DNA of 48,328 nt from an uncultured Succinivibrio sp. (GTDB taxonomy: Bacteria > Pseudomonadota > Gammaproteobacteria > Enterobacterales > Succinivibrionaceae). Positions 16,338-23,768 of the stretch are shown here, piece after piece. The stretch is taken from the NCBI GenBank assembly GCA_934218695.1, contig CAKQDA010000014.1, positions 1 to 48,328 of the forward strand. The letters are read 5' to 3'. The position numbers and the translations under genes were made by a program. Numbering within the stretch: the first letter of the stretch is position 1; the number at the start of each line of letters is the position of its first letter. The notes beneath the pieces were generated by a model. The model was given only the letters and a program-made list of their open reading frames with translations, did no database searches and was not told the origin of the DNA.

Positions 16338-17708
16338 CTATGATTTTACTTTAAGCTCCTTTAAATGAGTAAAGTACTTTCTGGTTTCTTCAACAATATC
16401 CTTTCTGAGCAGAAACAGAGCTATAAGGTTTGGTAAGGCCATTAAACCATTTAGGATATCCGCTAGGATCCATACCAGATCCAGGGTCATGAAAGCGGCT
16501 GAAGCTACAATCAGAATGTAGATAAATCTGTAAATATAAATAACCTTAGTGCCAAAGAGATAAACCACACAGGACTCAGAATAGTAGTTCCAGCCTATTA
16601 CTGTGGTGAAGGCAAACAGTAACAGACCGATATTTACCATATAAATTCCCCATGAATCTCCTAATGACTGCCTGAAGGCTTCAGAGGTGATGGCAGCTCC
16701 ATCAAGATCACCTGACCAGGTATTTGTAAGCACAATGGTAAGACCTGTCAACATACAGATCACAATGGTGTCAAAGAAAGTTCCTGTCATATTCACAAGT
16801 CCCTGTTCTGCAGGATACTTAGTCTTGGCAGAAGCTGCTGCAATAGGTGCAGAGCCTAAACCGGCTTCATTTGAGAACATGCCTCTGGCAACACCAAAAC
16901 GCATTGCCATCAGAATTCCGATACCTGTTGCAGCACCAACTCCAGCATCGAAATTAAAGGCACTGCTTACAATTAGCGCAATCGCACCTGGTAAATTCCC
17001 AATATTAACCAATATTACAAAAAGACATCCTACAATATAAAAAACAGCCATCAGAGGAATAAGCTTTGTGCTTACCTTGGAAATTGAGTTCAGACCGCCA
17101 ATTGTCACCATGCCGACTAAGGCTGAGATAATTGCACAGGAGGCCAGAGGAGTCATACCAAACATGATCCTGTTAGCATCCACCATTGAGTTTACCTGAC
17201 AGTATGTTCCAATACCGAAGCAGCCAGCACCTACAGTGAGCAGTGCAAAAATCGCAGCCAGACTCCTACAGTGAAGTCCGTTTTTTATGTAGTACATAGG
17301 ACCGCCTCTGAATCTGCCCTTTTCATCGACTTCTCTGTATTTGACAGCTAAAAGACATTCTGAATACTTCGTGGCCATACCAAAGAAGGCTGCCACAAAC
17401 ATCCAGAACAGGGCGCCAGGACCGCCCATATGAACTGCAGTTGCGACGCCTACAATATTTCCTGTACCAATGGTACTTGCAAGTGCTGTACACAATGCGG
17501 CAAAACCTGAGATATCACCTGCCTTTGAAGAGTCATCAGCGTTTGCTTTAGATGAGAAAACTAGCTTTAAAGACAGTATCAGATTTGAAACCTGAATTAA
17601 GCGTAATTTAACTGTCAGCAAAATACCGACAGCCATAAGAGCGATTAGTAAGGGAGCTCCCCAGATAAAACCGTCAATCTTATCTAAAAAAACAGATAAA
17701 ACATCCAT
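16338..17708 (-). CDS. Alanine/glycine:cation symporter family protein (AGCS)
   Basis: An inner-membrane sodium-coupled symporter for alanine or glycine (456 residues), AlsT/DagA-like. Family signatures are CTALASTIGTGNIVGVATA (about residues 72-90), GPGALFWMFVAAFFGMATKY, FRGGPMYYI, and FGVARGMFSNEAGLGSAPIA (about 275-294). About ten to eleven spans are seen. The first ATG (17717) directly abuts the AAGG ribosome site; the second ATG at 17708 has a normal eight-base spacer and is preferred. The upstream region carries two small inverted repeats (17770-17810). No glycine riboswitch could be recognised there. It is monocistronic. Confidence 0.92.
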   Translation of the reverse strand: MDVLSVFLDKIDGFIWGAPLLIALMAVGILLTVKLRLIQVSNLILSLKLVFSSKANADDSSKAGDISGFAALCTALASTIGTGNIVGVATAVHMGGPGALFWMFVAAFFGMATKYSECLLAVKYREVDEKGRFRGGPMYYIKNGLHCRSLAAIFALLTVGAGCFGIGTYCQVNSMVDANRIMFGMTPLASCAIISALVGMVTIGGLNSISKVSTKLIPLMAVFYIVGCLFVILVNIGNLPGAIALIVSSAFNFDAGVGAATGIGILMAMRFGVARGMFSNEAGLGSAPIAAASAKTKYPAEQGLVNMTGTFFDTIVICMLTGLTIVLTNTWSGDLDGAAITSEAFRQSLGDSWGIYMVNIGLLLFAFTTVIGWNYYSESCVVYLFGTKVIYIYRFIYILIVASAAFMTLDLVWILADILNGLMALPNLIALFLLRKDIVEETRKYFTHLKELKVKS

Positions 17709-17859
17709 ATTGTTCATCCTTATGCAATGAATATAAGCTCATAATAATGCAGAAAAATGAATCTATATGAAAACTGTCAGTTTTAGAGCATATTTTAGGG
17801 CTTTGCTCTAATTTTGTGAAAAATGAAAAAGATTGATATTCAGAAAGATGTAAATGAGA

Positions 17860-17894
17860 GGCACTGAAAAATAGGAGACAAAATTATCAGTGCC
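17860..17894 (-). terminator. Stem-loop after the lacI-type gene, weak terminator
   Basis: GGCACTGA (17860-17867) pairs perfectly with TCAGTGCC (17887-17894) ten bases beyond the stop codon of the repressor gene. No T run follows, so it may stabilise the 3' end rather than terminate by itself. Confidence 0.4.
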
Positions 17895-17903
17895 AGAAAA
17901 GAC

Positions 17904-18932
17904 TTACTCAAAATGAGTTTTTACTTTGATAACGGTATCTACAATGTAGTCACCAGGCTGTGTTCCAATCTTATTCAGATAGTCATGCAGTTTTTTTATT
18001 ACCTGATATCCCTGAACTGAAGGAGACTGACAGATCACAAAATCAATGATGTCATTTTTAACCAGTTCTTTAGTGGTGTAAATCTCATCACAGGCTACAA
18101 CAAATCTCTGATGGGTAGCATCAGCAATGATTGCAGCTCCAAGACCGCTTACCCCTGATCCTGTTGCCATGTAAACCACGTTAATCTCTGGATGAGCAAG
18201 GAATGCCTTCATGGTAACCTGCTGAGTTACAATGTCCTGATCTTTGCCTTCGATAACATCAACAATTTCAAAATCATTACGTCTTGATTTAAGTTCTGAG
18301 ATAAAACCATCAACTCTGGTCTTATGTCCCAAGTGCTCCTTATAACCTACAACAACCAGTATCTTTAAAGGTGTATTCTTACGACACTTGTCTACCATGG
18401 TTGCAGCAATACGTCCTGACTTTAAGTAATCAGGACCCACAAAGCAAAGTCTCTTTGAGCCTGGAAGATCATTGTTTAAAAGAACAACCGGATATCCCTT
18501 TTCGGTCAGCTCATCGATTTTTTTTCTGATAAGATCTGAATCAACTGAACAGATCACAAAAGCCTTGCATCCTGACTTTTCAAGTTCATCAATTGCTTCA
18601 ATCTGCCTGTCTGCATCCCATCCTTCCTGCTCTTTTAAGACCACATCGATACCGAGATCTTTAAATTCTCTTAAAGCCTGATCGATACCTTTTTTTAAAT
18701 CATCAAAAAATGGGGAATTTATGCTGGGAATTGTAATTCCAACATAGTTGATACTCTTTTGAGCAGATAGAGCTCGACCGGCTCTGTTTGGAATATAACC
18801 CAATTCCTGGGCTAACTGACGGATCCTTTCTGAAGTCTTTGCGCTTACTTCATTCTTGTCGTTGAGCGCACGAGATACGGTTCCTATAGAAACACCAGAA
18901 GCTTTAGCCAAATCTTTTAAGGTTACGCTCAT
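17904..18932 (-). CDS. LacI-family transcriptional repressor
   Basis: 342 residues. The N-terminal LacI helix-turn-helix and hinge are intact (TLKDLAKASGVSIGTVSRAL, then GYIPNRAGRALSAQ, about residues 3-60). The effector domain is of the periplasmic sugar-binding type (Peripla_BP_4), beginning YVGITIPSINSPFFDDLKKG, so a sugar or sugar phosphate is the likely ligand. AGGA precedes the ATG. An operator-like sequence lies 22 bases upstream of the start, and identical or similar sites precede ytfQ and the AraD-like gene. It therefore probably represses itself and controls those loci (inference). It differs from the GalR-like protein at 27312 in both sequence and presumed operator. Confidence 0.9.
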   Translation of the reverse strand: MSVTLKDLAKASGVSIGTVSRALNDKNEVSAKTSERIRQLAQELGYIPNRAGRALSAQKSINYVGITIPSINSPFFDDLKKGIDQALREFKDLGIDVVLKEQEGWDADRQIEAIDELEKSGCKAFVICSVDSDLIRKKIDELTEKGYPVVLLNNDLPGSKRLCFVGPDYLKSGRIAATMVDKCRKNTPLKILVVVGYKEHLGHKTRVDGFISELKSRRNDFEIVDVIEGKDQDIVTQQVTMKAFLAHPEINVVYMATGSGVSGLGAAIIADATHQRFVVACDEIYTTKELVKNDIIDFVICQSPSVQGYQVIKKLHDYLNKIGTQPGDYIVDTVIKVKTHFE

Positions 18933-19291
18933 TTAATTCCTCATTGAAAATTACGCAAACGATTACATTACCTATTTAATTATCGTTTAATTTTACAAAA
19001 ATTTGTAATAGTTTACCCTATATTTGCAAGGTTCTTAACAAATTTTATGCGACAGTTTCTTTTTTCTGTGCTTTTTCAGAGTTTCGGACTTTGTTTGTTT
19101 TTTTCATAAAATCCCGTTTCACAAAAGATGAAACAATTCGCAACATTCTGAAAATCAACACAAATTTTGTGGATATTATATTTTCCTGATATAAACAATA
19201 GTGAGTTGCATATCAGTTTAATCATGATAGTATTTATATCTGTTCAAGCGTTATTTTCCTGAAGATGCGGGCTGCCGAAAGCAGTTTTTAA
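18933..19291. other. Intergenic region between the repressor gene and umuC
   Basis: 359 AT-rich bases with no gene. Besides the operator at 18955-18966, a half-match (AAACGAT, minus strand) occurs at about 18982-18988. I could not find a LexA box of the CTG-N10-CAG type before umuC. A 4-bp stem with five T (19272-19289) directly precedes the umuC start. Confidence 0.45.
18955..18966 (-). promoter_or_regulatory. Candidate autoregulatory operator of the LacI-type gene
   Basis: GCAAACGATTAC, identical over 12 bases to the site upstream of ytfQ. It lies 22-34 bases upstream of the repressor start codon, where binding would block its own transcription. Confidence 0.65.
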
Positions 19292-20590
19292 ATGGCAGAA
19301 ACAAAAGTCTATAGCAAAGTTTATCTACTCTGTGACTGTAATAACTTCTTTGTATCCTGTGAAAAGATCTTCAGACCCGATCTTTCAGACAGGCCCGTAG
19401 CCGTGCTGTCAAACAATGACGGAATCGTTGTTTCCCGTTCCTATGAAACTAAAGCTCTGGGAATTGCCATGGGCTCCCCTGTTTTCAAAATTGACAAGGA
19501 AATCAGAAAATACAGAATCGCTCTGTTTTCATCAAACTTCTCACTCTATCTTGATATTTCCAACAGAGTGATGACTCTTCTGGAAAGGTTTTGTAAAGAT
19601 CCTGAAGTGTATTCAGTTGATGAGGCTTTTCTCTGTTTTAAGGATATTTCTGAAGATGAAGCTCTGTCTTATGCCTACAAAGTAAAACACGCTGTGGCAA
19701 CTGAAGTTGGAATTCCTGTCGGAATTGGAATTGCAAGAACCAAGACTCTGGCAAAGCTTGCCAACAACTATGCAAAGTCTCACAGGGAGACTAATGGTGT
19801 ATACAGTATTCTTAATGACAGCAAAAGAAACAGACTGCTTTTAGACAATCCTATAAAGGAAATCTGGGGTATCGGCAGAAATATGGAAGAGCACCTTTTA
19901 AATGAGGGATTTTCCACTGCCTATGATCTGGCTAATGCTGATGCCAGCTATCTTGGGAAAAAGTTCTCCATTCAGATTGAACGCACCGTAAAAGAATTAA
20001 ACAATGTTGACTGCATCGAAAGTCTTTCTGAACCACAAAACCAGAATCAGATCATGTGGTCCAGAACATTTAAAGACAGGATCACCACCTATAACGATCT
20101 GTACGAAGCGCTGTCAAATTATGTGGCCAAGGCCTGTCAGAAATTACGTTCTTTAAACAAATATGCTCAGAAGATTGCAGTTTCCATAAGAACTTCATAT
20201 TTTGGAAATAAAGATAAATATGCAAACGAAGCTATTATGGATCTTGATTATCCAAGCGCAGACACCAGAGTTTTCATTGCAGCAGCAAGAGAACTCCTGA
20301 ATGTAATCTATAAAGACGGTTATGAGTATATGAAAGCTGGTGTCATTCTGTTTGATTTTAAGAACAGCCGCGAATTTCAGTCCGATCTGTTTTCTGCAAA
20401 TCCTGACAAAGAACTTTTGGATAAAAGTGATAACCTTATGAGAACACTTGATAATATCAATTCAGTTAAGCAGGATACTGTATATCTTGGAGCTCAGAAC
20501 AAACTTGTAAAAGAGTCACGATTTAACGATCCTAAGCACAAATCCCCTCGTTACACCTCATCTTTTAAAGAACTGCCTAAAGTGTTTTAA
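19292..20590 (+). CDS. umuC: DNA polymerase V catalytic subunit UmuC (Y family)
   Basis: A translesion DNA polymerase (432 residues; E. coli 422). Catalytic acidic residues are in CDCNNFFVSCE (about 14-24) and YSVDEAFL (about 110), with AVLSNNDGIVVSRSYE between them. The helix-hairpin-helix region (IKEIWGIGRNMEEHL), the little-finger domain and the C-terminal UmuC-type DUF4113 stretch (KAGVILFDF...SPRYTSSFKELP) follow. umuD, normally just upstream, is absent, and no typical LexA box or ribosome site is visible. The AlkD-like gene follows after ten bases, forming a DNA-damage pair. Confidence 0.93.
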   Translation: MAETKVYSKVYLLCDCNNFFVSCEKIFRPDLSDRPVAVLSNNDGIVVSRSYETKALGIAMGSPVFKIDKEIRKYRIALFSSNFSLYLDISNRVMTLLERFCKDPEVYSVDEAFLCFKDISEDEALSYAYKVKHAVATEVGIPVGIGIARTKTLAKLANNYAKSHRETNGVYSILNDSKRNRLLLDNPIKEIWGIGRNMEEHLLNEGFSTAYDLANADASYLGKKFSIQIERTVKELNNVDCIESLSEPQNQNQIMWSRTFKDRITTYNDLYEALSNYVAKACQKLRSLNKYAQKIAVSIRTSYFGNKDKYANEAIMDLDYPSADTRVFIAAARELLNVIYKDGYEYMKAGVILFDFKNSREFQSDLFSANPDKELLDKSDNLMRTLDNINSVKQDTVYLGAQNKLVKESRFNDPKHKSPRYTSSFKELPKVF

Positions 20591-20600
20591 GGTAAATTCA

Positions 20601-21323
20601 ATGCCAAAAGAAATGATTGTTAGAAACGATGTTCAAAAGAAATTCCTCTCAGAATTGGTATCCCTAGGAGATAACAAATGCAGAGAATTTTCTCAAAAGT
20701 TAAGTCCTGGTATATCATTTATTGGAGTTAAAAATTCTGTATTACGAAAACTTGCTCAACAGTATCTTAAGCACGAGGATCATGAAAAACTGCTGCAGCC
20801 TCTGCCTCTTTGTGCCGCTTTTGAGGAGCGTTTTTGTCAGGCTGTATTTATTGCACAAATCCCGATGACAGTAAAAAGAAGACTCTCTCTTGTTGAAGAT
20901 TTCCTTCCTTACATAGACGGATGGGCCATTTGTGACAGTCTGTGCTCTCTTTTAAAGGAATGCAGATCGCATATGGCTGAATATTATTCATTTATAAAAC
21001 CACTGTTTTTACATCATAAAAAACCTTTTGATATGCGTTTTGCCTGCGTTATGGCTTTAGATTACTTTGCAAATGATGAATATCTTGATGAGGTGTTTGA
21101 GCTTATAGAAAAGGTAGATACCACAGAATATTACGTGCATATGGGAGTTGCCTGGGCCGTTGCCACTTTTTACTGTAAATGCACAAAGGAAAAAGTCACC
21201 ACAAGACTTATCAGTCTTAGGACGGATAAGAAAACATATAATAAAGCTCTGCAGAAGATAAGAGAATCCTATCTTCCAACAGATGCTGAAAAGGAGTTTA
21301 TTTTAACTTTAAAACGCATGTAG
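20601..21323 (+). CDS. AlkD-like DNA alkylation repair protein
   Basis: 240 residues of the HEAT-like DNA alkylation repair family (PF08713). It contains GVKNSVLRKLAQQYLK near residue 41, a helical repeat core, FLPYIDGWAICDSLCSLLK (about 100-118; the tryptophan-aspartate region is typical) and YYVHMGVAWAVATFYCK (about 177-193). Relatives remove N3- or N7-alkylpurines without base flipping; some relatives have no glycosylase activity. It starts ten bases after umuC and is probably co-transcribed. Its TAG stop abuts the stop of the convergent GNAT gene. Confidence 0.85.
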   Translation: MPKEMIVRNDVQKKFLSELVSLGDNKCREFSQKLSPGISFIGVKNSVLRKLAQQYLKHEDHEKLLQPLPLCAAFEERFCQAVFIAQIPMTVKRRLSLVEDFLPYIDGWAICDSLCSLLKECRSHMAEYYSFIKPLFLHHKKPFDMRFACVMALDYFANDEYLDEVFELIEKVDTTEYYVHMGVAWAVATFYCKCTKEKVTTRLISLRTDKKTYNKALQKIRESYLPTDAEKEFILTLKRM

Positions 21324-21572
21324 CTAATTTCTTTCAAGCCAGGATTTAGCATAGGAGCATGACTGATCTTTTTTAAATTTCAGCCCATTTTCATGAACAA
21401 AGGTGGCACATGTTTTCATAAGTCTGGACGCAAGACCTCTACCAGAAATTGCCTTGGGAACCTGTGTTGTCAGTACATCCAATTCACCATTATTTATTTC
21501 ATAGCATATAAATGCCTTGTAACCGTCTTCTACGAGGTAAAAGCTCTTTGTTTTCTCATCATGCTCTACCAT
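21324..21572 (-). CDS. Small GNAT-family N-acetyltransferase (YjdJ-like)
   Basis: 82 residues, the length of stand-alone mini-GNAT proteins (GNAT_acetyltr_2-like). Visible motifs: FYLVEDGYKAFICYEI, an NGELDVLTTQVPKAISGRGLASRLM acetyl-CoA loop, with GRGLASRL as the pyrophosphate-binding part, and CSYAKSWLERN at the end. Substrates of this subfamily are unknown. The start at 21572 has GGAG with an eight-base spacer; an upstream ATG at 21590 has none. It converges with the AlkD-like gene with no intergenic base. Confidence 0.85.
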   Translation of the reverse strand: MVEHDEKTKSFYLVEDGYKAFICYEINNGELDVLTTQVPKAISGRGLASRLMKTCATFVHENGLKFKKDQSCSYAKSWLERN

Positions 21573-21636
21573 ATAATTGACTCCATGCACTTGTTTTGAT
21601 TGATTATTCTTTTACATCAATTATAATGACTCTTAC

Positions 21637-21728
21637 GGAAAGATGGCAGAGTGGTTGAATGCATCGCACTCGAAATGCGACAATCATCAAATGATGATTC
21701 AGGAGTTCGAATCTCCTTCTTTCCGCCA
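21637..21728 (+). tRNA. tRNA-Ser (anticodon CGA)
   Basis: A complete class II tRNA: acceptor GGAAAGA/TCTTTCC, anticodon stem TCGCA/TGCGA with loop CTCGAAA (anticodon CGA, codon UCG), a long variable arm (TCATCAAATGATGA), T arm GGAGTTCGAATCTCC, discriminator G and encoded CCA at 21726-21728. Confidence 0.97.
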
Positions 21729-21981
21729 GAAACAAAACACAGGCATATTCAATCTGTTTCTTTTCAACACCAGACTCGTCTTATTTTCTTAGCAGTAAAA
21801 ATTTTATAAGGAACAAAGAATCTCTACTTCAAGGAGCAGATCAGGATACAAGTTAAGATATACCTCTGAATTTGAACTCTTAGCTAACAGCTTTTTATGA
21901 CGGAAGGTAACATAAAAATCTGTTTAAGACATGCTTGGAAACTACCAGATCATTTAATTGACTTAAAAAGGATCTATAAGT

Positions 21982-22081
21982 ATCTATGAGAGTAGCGATT
22001 ATTAAAGATCCTTAGCCCAAGTGAAGTGATGGATAAGTACTGGATATCTACGAGAGTAGAAATTATTAAAGAGCCTTAGCC
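21982..22081 (-). CRISPR. Minimal type V-A (Cas12a-type) CRISPR array, cas-less
   Basis: Two 36-nt repeats on the minus strand (22046-22081 and 21982-22017) flank one 28-nt spacer (22018-22045). The repeats agree at 32 of 36 positions. The first ends AATTTCTACTCTCGTAGAT, matching the Cas12a repeat 3' handle AATTTCTACTNTTGTAGAT, including the TCTAC/GTAGA hairpin; its 5' part (GGCTAAGG...CTTTAATAAT) also resembles known Cas12a repeats. The second repeat has substitutions that break the hairpin, as is usual for the leader-distal terminal repeat. This orientation puts the leader at higher coordinates, where the DNA is AT-rich with TATAAT-like boxes. No cas12a, cas1, cas2 or cas4 is in the window. 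Confidence 0.85.
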
Positions 22082-22367
22082 TTGCCCAGTCCTAGGCTCT
22101 GCTCTAGCACATTTATTTTTAATTATATGCATATTATACTCATCTTTTTTAGTTTCACATATTTTTTATATTAGTCTAAAAGATTCAATTTGTCTTTTGG
22201 TAATGAAAGATCATTTAAAACTATTGATAATTATCTGCACCTTTCTGAAATGTAAGCGCTTTATGATGCAGTTGTCATTACTGAAAAAAGAGTAACAATT
22301 TTATAACTAGATTTGTTCAGATAAAAAAATCACATGCGTGGAGAGTTCGTTCACAACCGCTTTCAAT

Positions 22368-22399
22368 AAAAAAATCCCCAGATCATATTCTGAGGATTT
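22368..22399 (-). terminator. Terminator of the meso-DAP dehydrogenase gene
   Basis: An 11-bp stem (22372-22382 with 22389-22399) has one pair that is G-U only in minus-strand RNA, followed by a U run. It lies about 90 bases beyond the ddh stop. Confidence 0.8.
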
Positions 22400-22486
22400 A
22401 CATAAAAAGCACAAAAAATTTGAAAGGCAGGACTCTTCTTTTTATGCTTTTGTCTTAATTAAACTAAGACTTTTGAATAGGTTATG

Positions 22487-23473
22487 TTAAAGCATTGTTG
22501 CACGCAGCTTATCACCAGATAATGGAGACAGATAAGCAGGAGCAATATCAAACACAGTCTTGCAGCCAGTTACACCTTCCTTGTACAGGCGAGCAATTGC
22601 TCTTGTGTAAGCAGTGATTACACTTGCAGTGAACTCTGGGTTTGAATCTAACTTTAAGCTGTACTCAATGATGTGCTTATGCTCGTTGTTAAGACCTGTA
22701 GCACCTGATCTGATCACAAAACCACCGTGAGGAATACCAGAATGGTTCTTGTTTAACTCTTCCTGTGAAATGAAATTTACAGTGGTATCGTAATCTGCAA
22801 AGTAGTTTGGCATGGTCTTGATGGCATTCTCAACATATGCTGCATCAGCGCCTTCCTCAAGAACAACATAGCATAAACGTGTATGTTTCTGTCTTGTGGT
22901 CAGTTCTGGATTTGAACCGCTTCTTACAGCATCCAATGCTGCCTGAACAGGACAGGTATACTGTCTTGCATCCTTAACACCCTTGATGCGACGAATTGCA
23001 TCAGAGTGTCCCTGACTTACACCCTTACCCCAGAAAGTGTAATCTTTACCGTTTGGCAAAACAGCATTTGCGTATAAACGGTTTAAAGAGAACATGCCTG
23101 GATCCCAGCCTGCTGAGATTAAAGCGATGTGTTTGCTCTTACGGGCCTGCTCATCAACATCATTAAAATGCTCTGGGATCTTGGCATGAGTATCAAAGCT
23201 GTCGATGACGTTAAACAGTTTTGCAAGTTCTGGGGTCTGTGTTGGAAGATCGGTTGCACTGCCTCCGCACAGGATCATTACATCAATCTTATCCTGATAT
23301 GAAGCTACATCTTTTACGTTTACAACAGCCACATTTTCAGAAGCGATCTTTAATGCAGAAGGATCACGTCTGGTGAAAACAGCAACCAGCTCCATGTCAT
23401 CTGCAGCATTTACTGCACACTCAATACCGCGACCTAAGTTACCGTAACCGTAAATACCAACTCTAGTTGTCAT
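22487..23473 (-). CDS. ddh: meso-diaminopimelate D-dehydrogenase
   Basis: Reductively aminates tetrahydrodipicolinate to meso-diaminopimelate with NADPH and ammonia, a one-step shortcut in lysine and peptidoglycan precursor synthesis (328 residues; the Corynebacterium enzyme is about 320). Visible features: Rossmann motif VGIYGYGNLGRGIE (residues 5-18), FTRRDPSAL, the CGGSATDLPTQTPELAKLFN segment, SAGWDPGMFSLNR (about 142-154), WGKGVSQGHSDAIRRI, and a C-terminal SGATGLNNEHKHIIEYSL. AGGA precedes the ATG. It is a single-gene unit with a terminator and a leader containing a GAGAC/GTCTC dyad. The enzyme is uncommon in gammaproteobacteria, which mostly use the succinylase route. Confidence 0.92.
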   Translation of the reverse strand: MTTRVGIYGYGNLGRGIECAVNAADDMELVAVFTRRDPSALKIASENVAVVNVKDVASYQDKIDVMILCGGSATDLPTQTPELAKLFNVIDSFDTHAKIPEHFNDVDEQARKSKHIALISAGWDPGMFSLNRLYANAVLPNGKDYTFWGKGVSQGHSDAIRRIKGVKDARQYTCPVQAALDAVRSGSNPELTTRQKHTRLCYVVLEEGADAAYVENAIKTMPNYFADYDTTVNFISQEELNKNHSGIPHGGFVIRSGATGLNNEHKHIIEYSLKLDSNPEFTASVITAYTRAIARLYKEGVTGCKTVFDIAPAYLSPLSGDKLRATML

Positions 23474-23666
23474 AATAATTTTTCCTTTTTAGCCTGTAAG
23501 TAGACGAGACTTTTGTCTCTATATTTATTGTTCTAAAATGTAGCAAAATTTATAAAAAAGGTCTATAAACGATCTTAAAATGCACTAATTTTGATCGTAT
23601 TTTTACTTGTTTCAGGTAAGGACAAAAGTGAGAGTTAAGAGAAATTCTAACGAGAAAGACGAGAAA

Positions 23667-23696
23667 ACAAAAAACTCTGCTGACAGTGCAGCAGAG
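23667..23696 (-). terminator. Terminator of the galETK operon
   Basis: CTCTGCTG (23675-23682) pairs perfectly with CAGCAGAG (23689-23696). On the minus strand six U and a G/U run follow. It lies about 70 bases beyond the galK stop. Confidence 0.88.
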
Positions 23697-23768
23697 AAAC
23701 TACTTTTGAACAGAGATTTATTTCACTTTGAAAATTACTTTTAAAAGGATTTTCTTTTCTTCAAAGAA

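Larger units (their letters stand above)
21729..22486. other. Gene-free stretch carrying a mini-CRISPR
   Basis: 758 bases without a supported gene. It contains the two-repeat array (21982-22081), an AT-rich stretch on its leader side (about 22105-22200, with two TATAAT-like boxes on the minus strand) and the ddh terminator. No cas gene and no open frame of useful length were found. Confidence 0.6.

Noticed and set aside
17718..17903. Glycine riboswitch before the AGCS symporter
   Set aside because: The conserved glycine-aptamer segments could not be found on the relevant strand.
21982..22081. Reading the two 36-nt repeats as REP elements or a duplicated small RNA
   Set aside because: Reverse-complement comparison shows the Cas12a repeat handle and a spacer of the right length, which explains the pattern better.
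23474..23640. Lysine riboswitch before ddh
   Set aside because: The region is too short and lacks the conserved lysine-aptamer core; only a GAGAC/GTCTC dyad is present.
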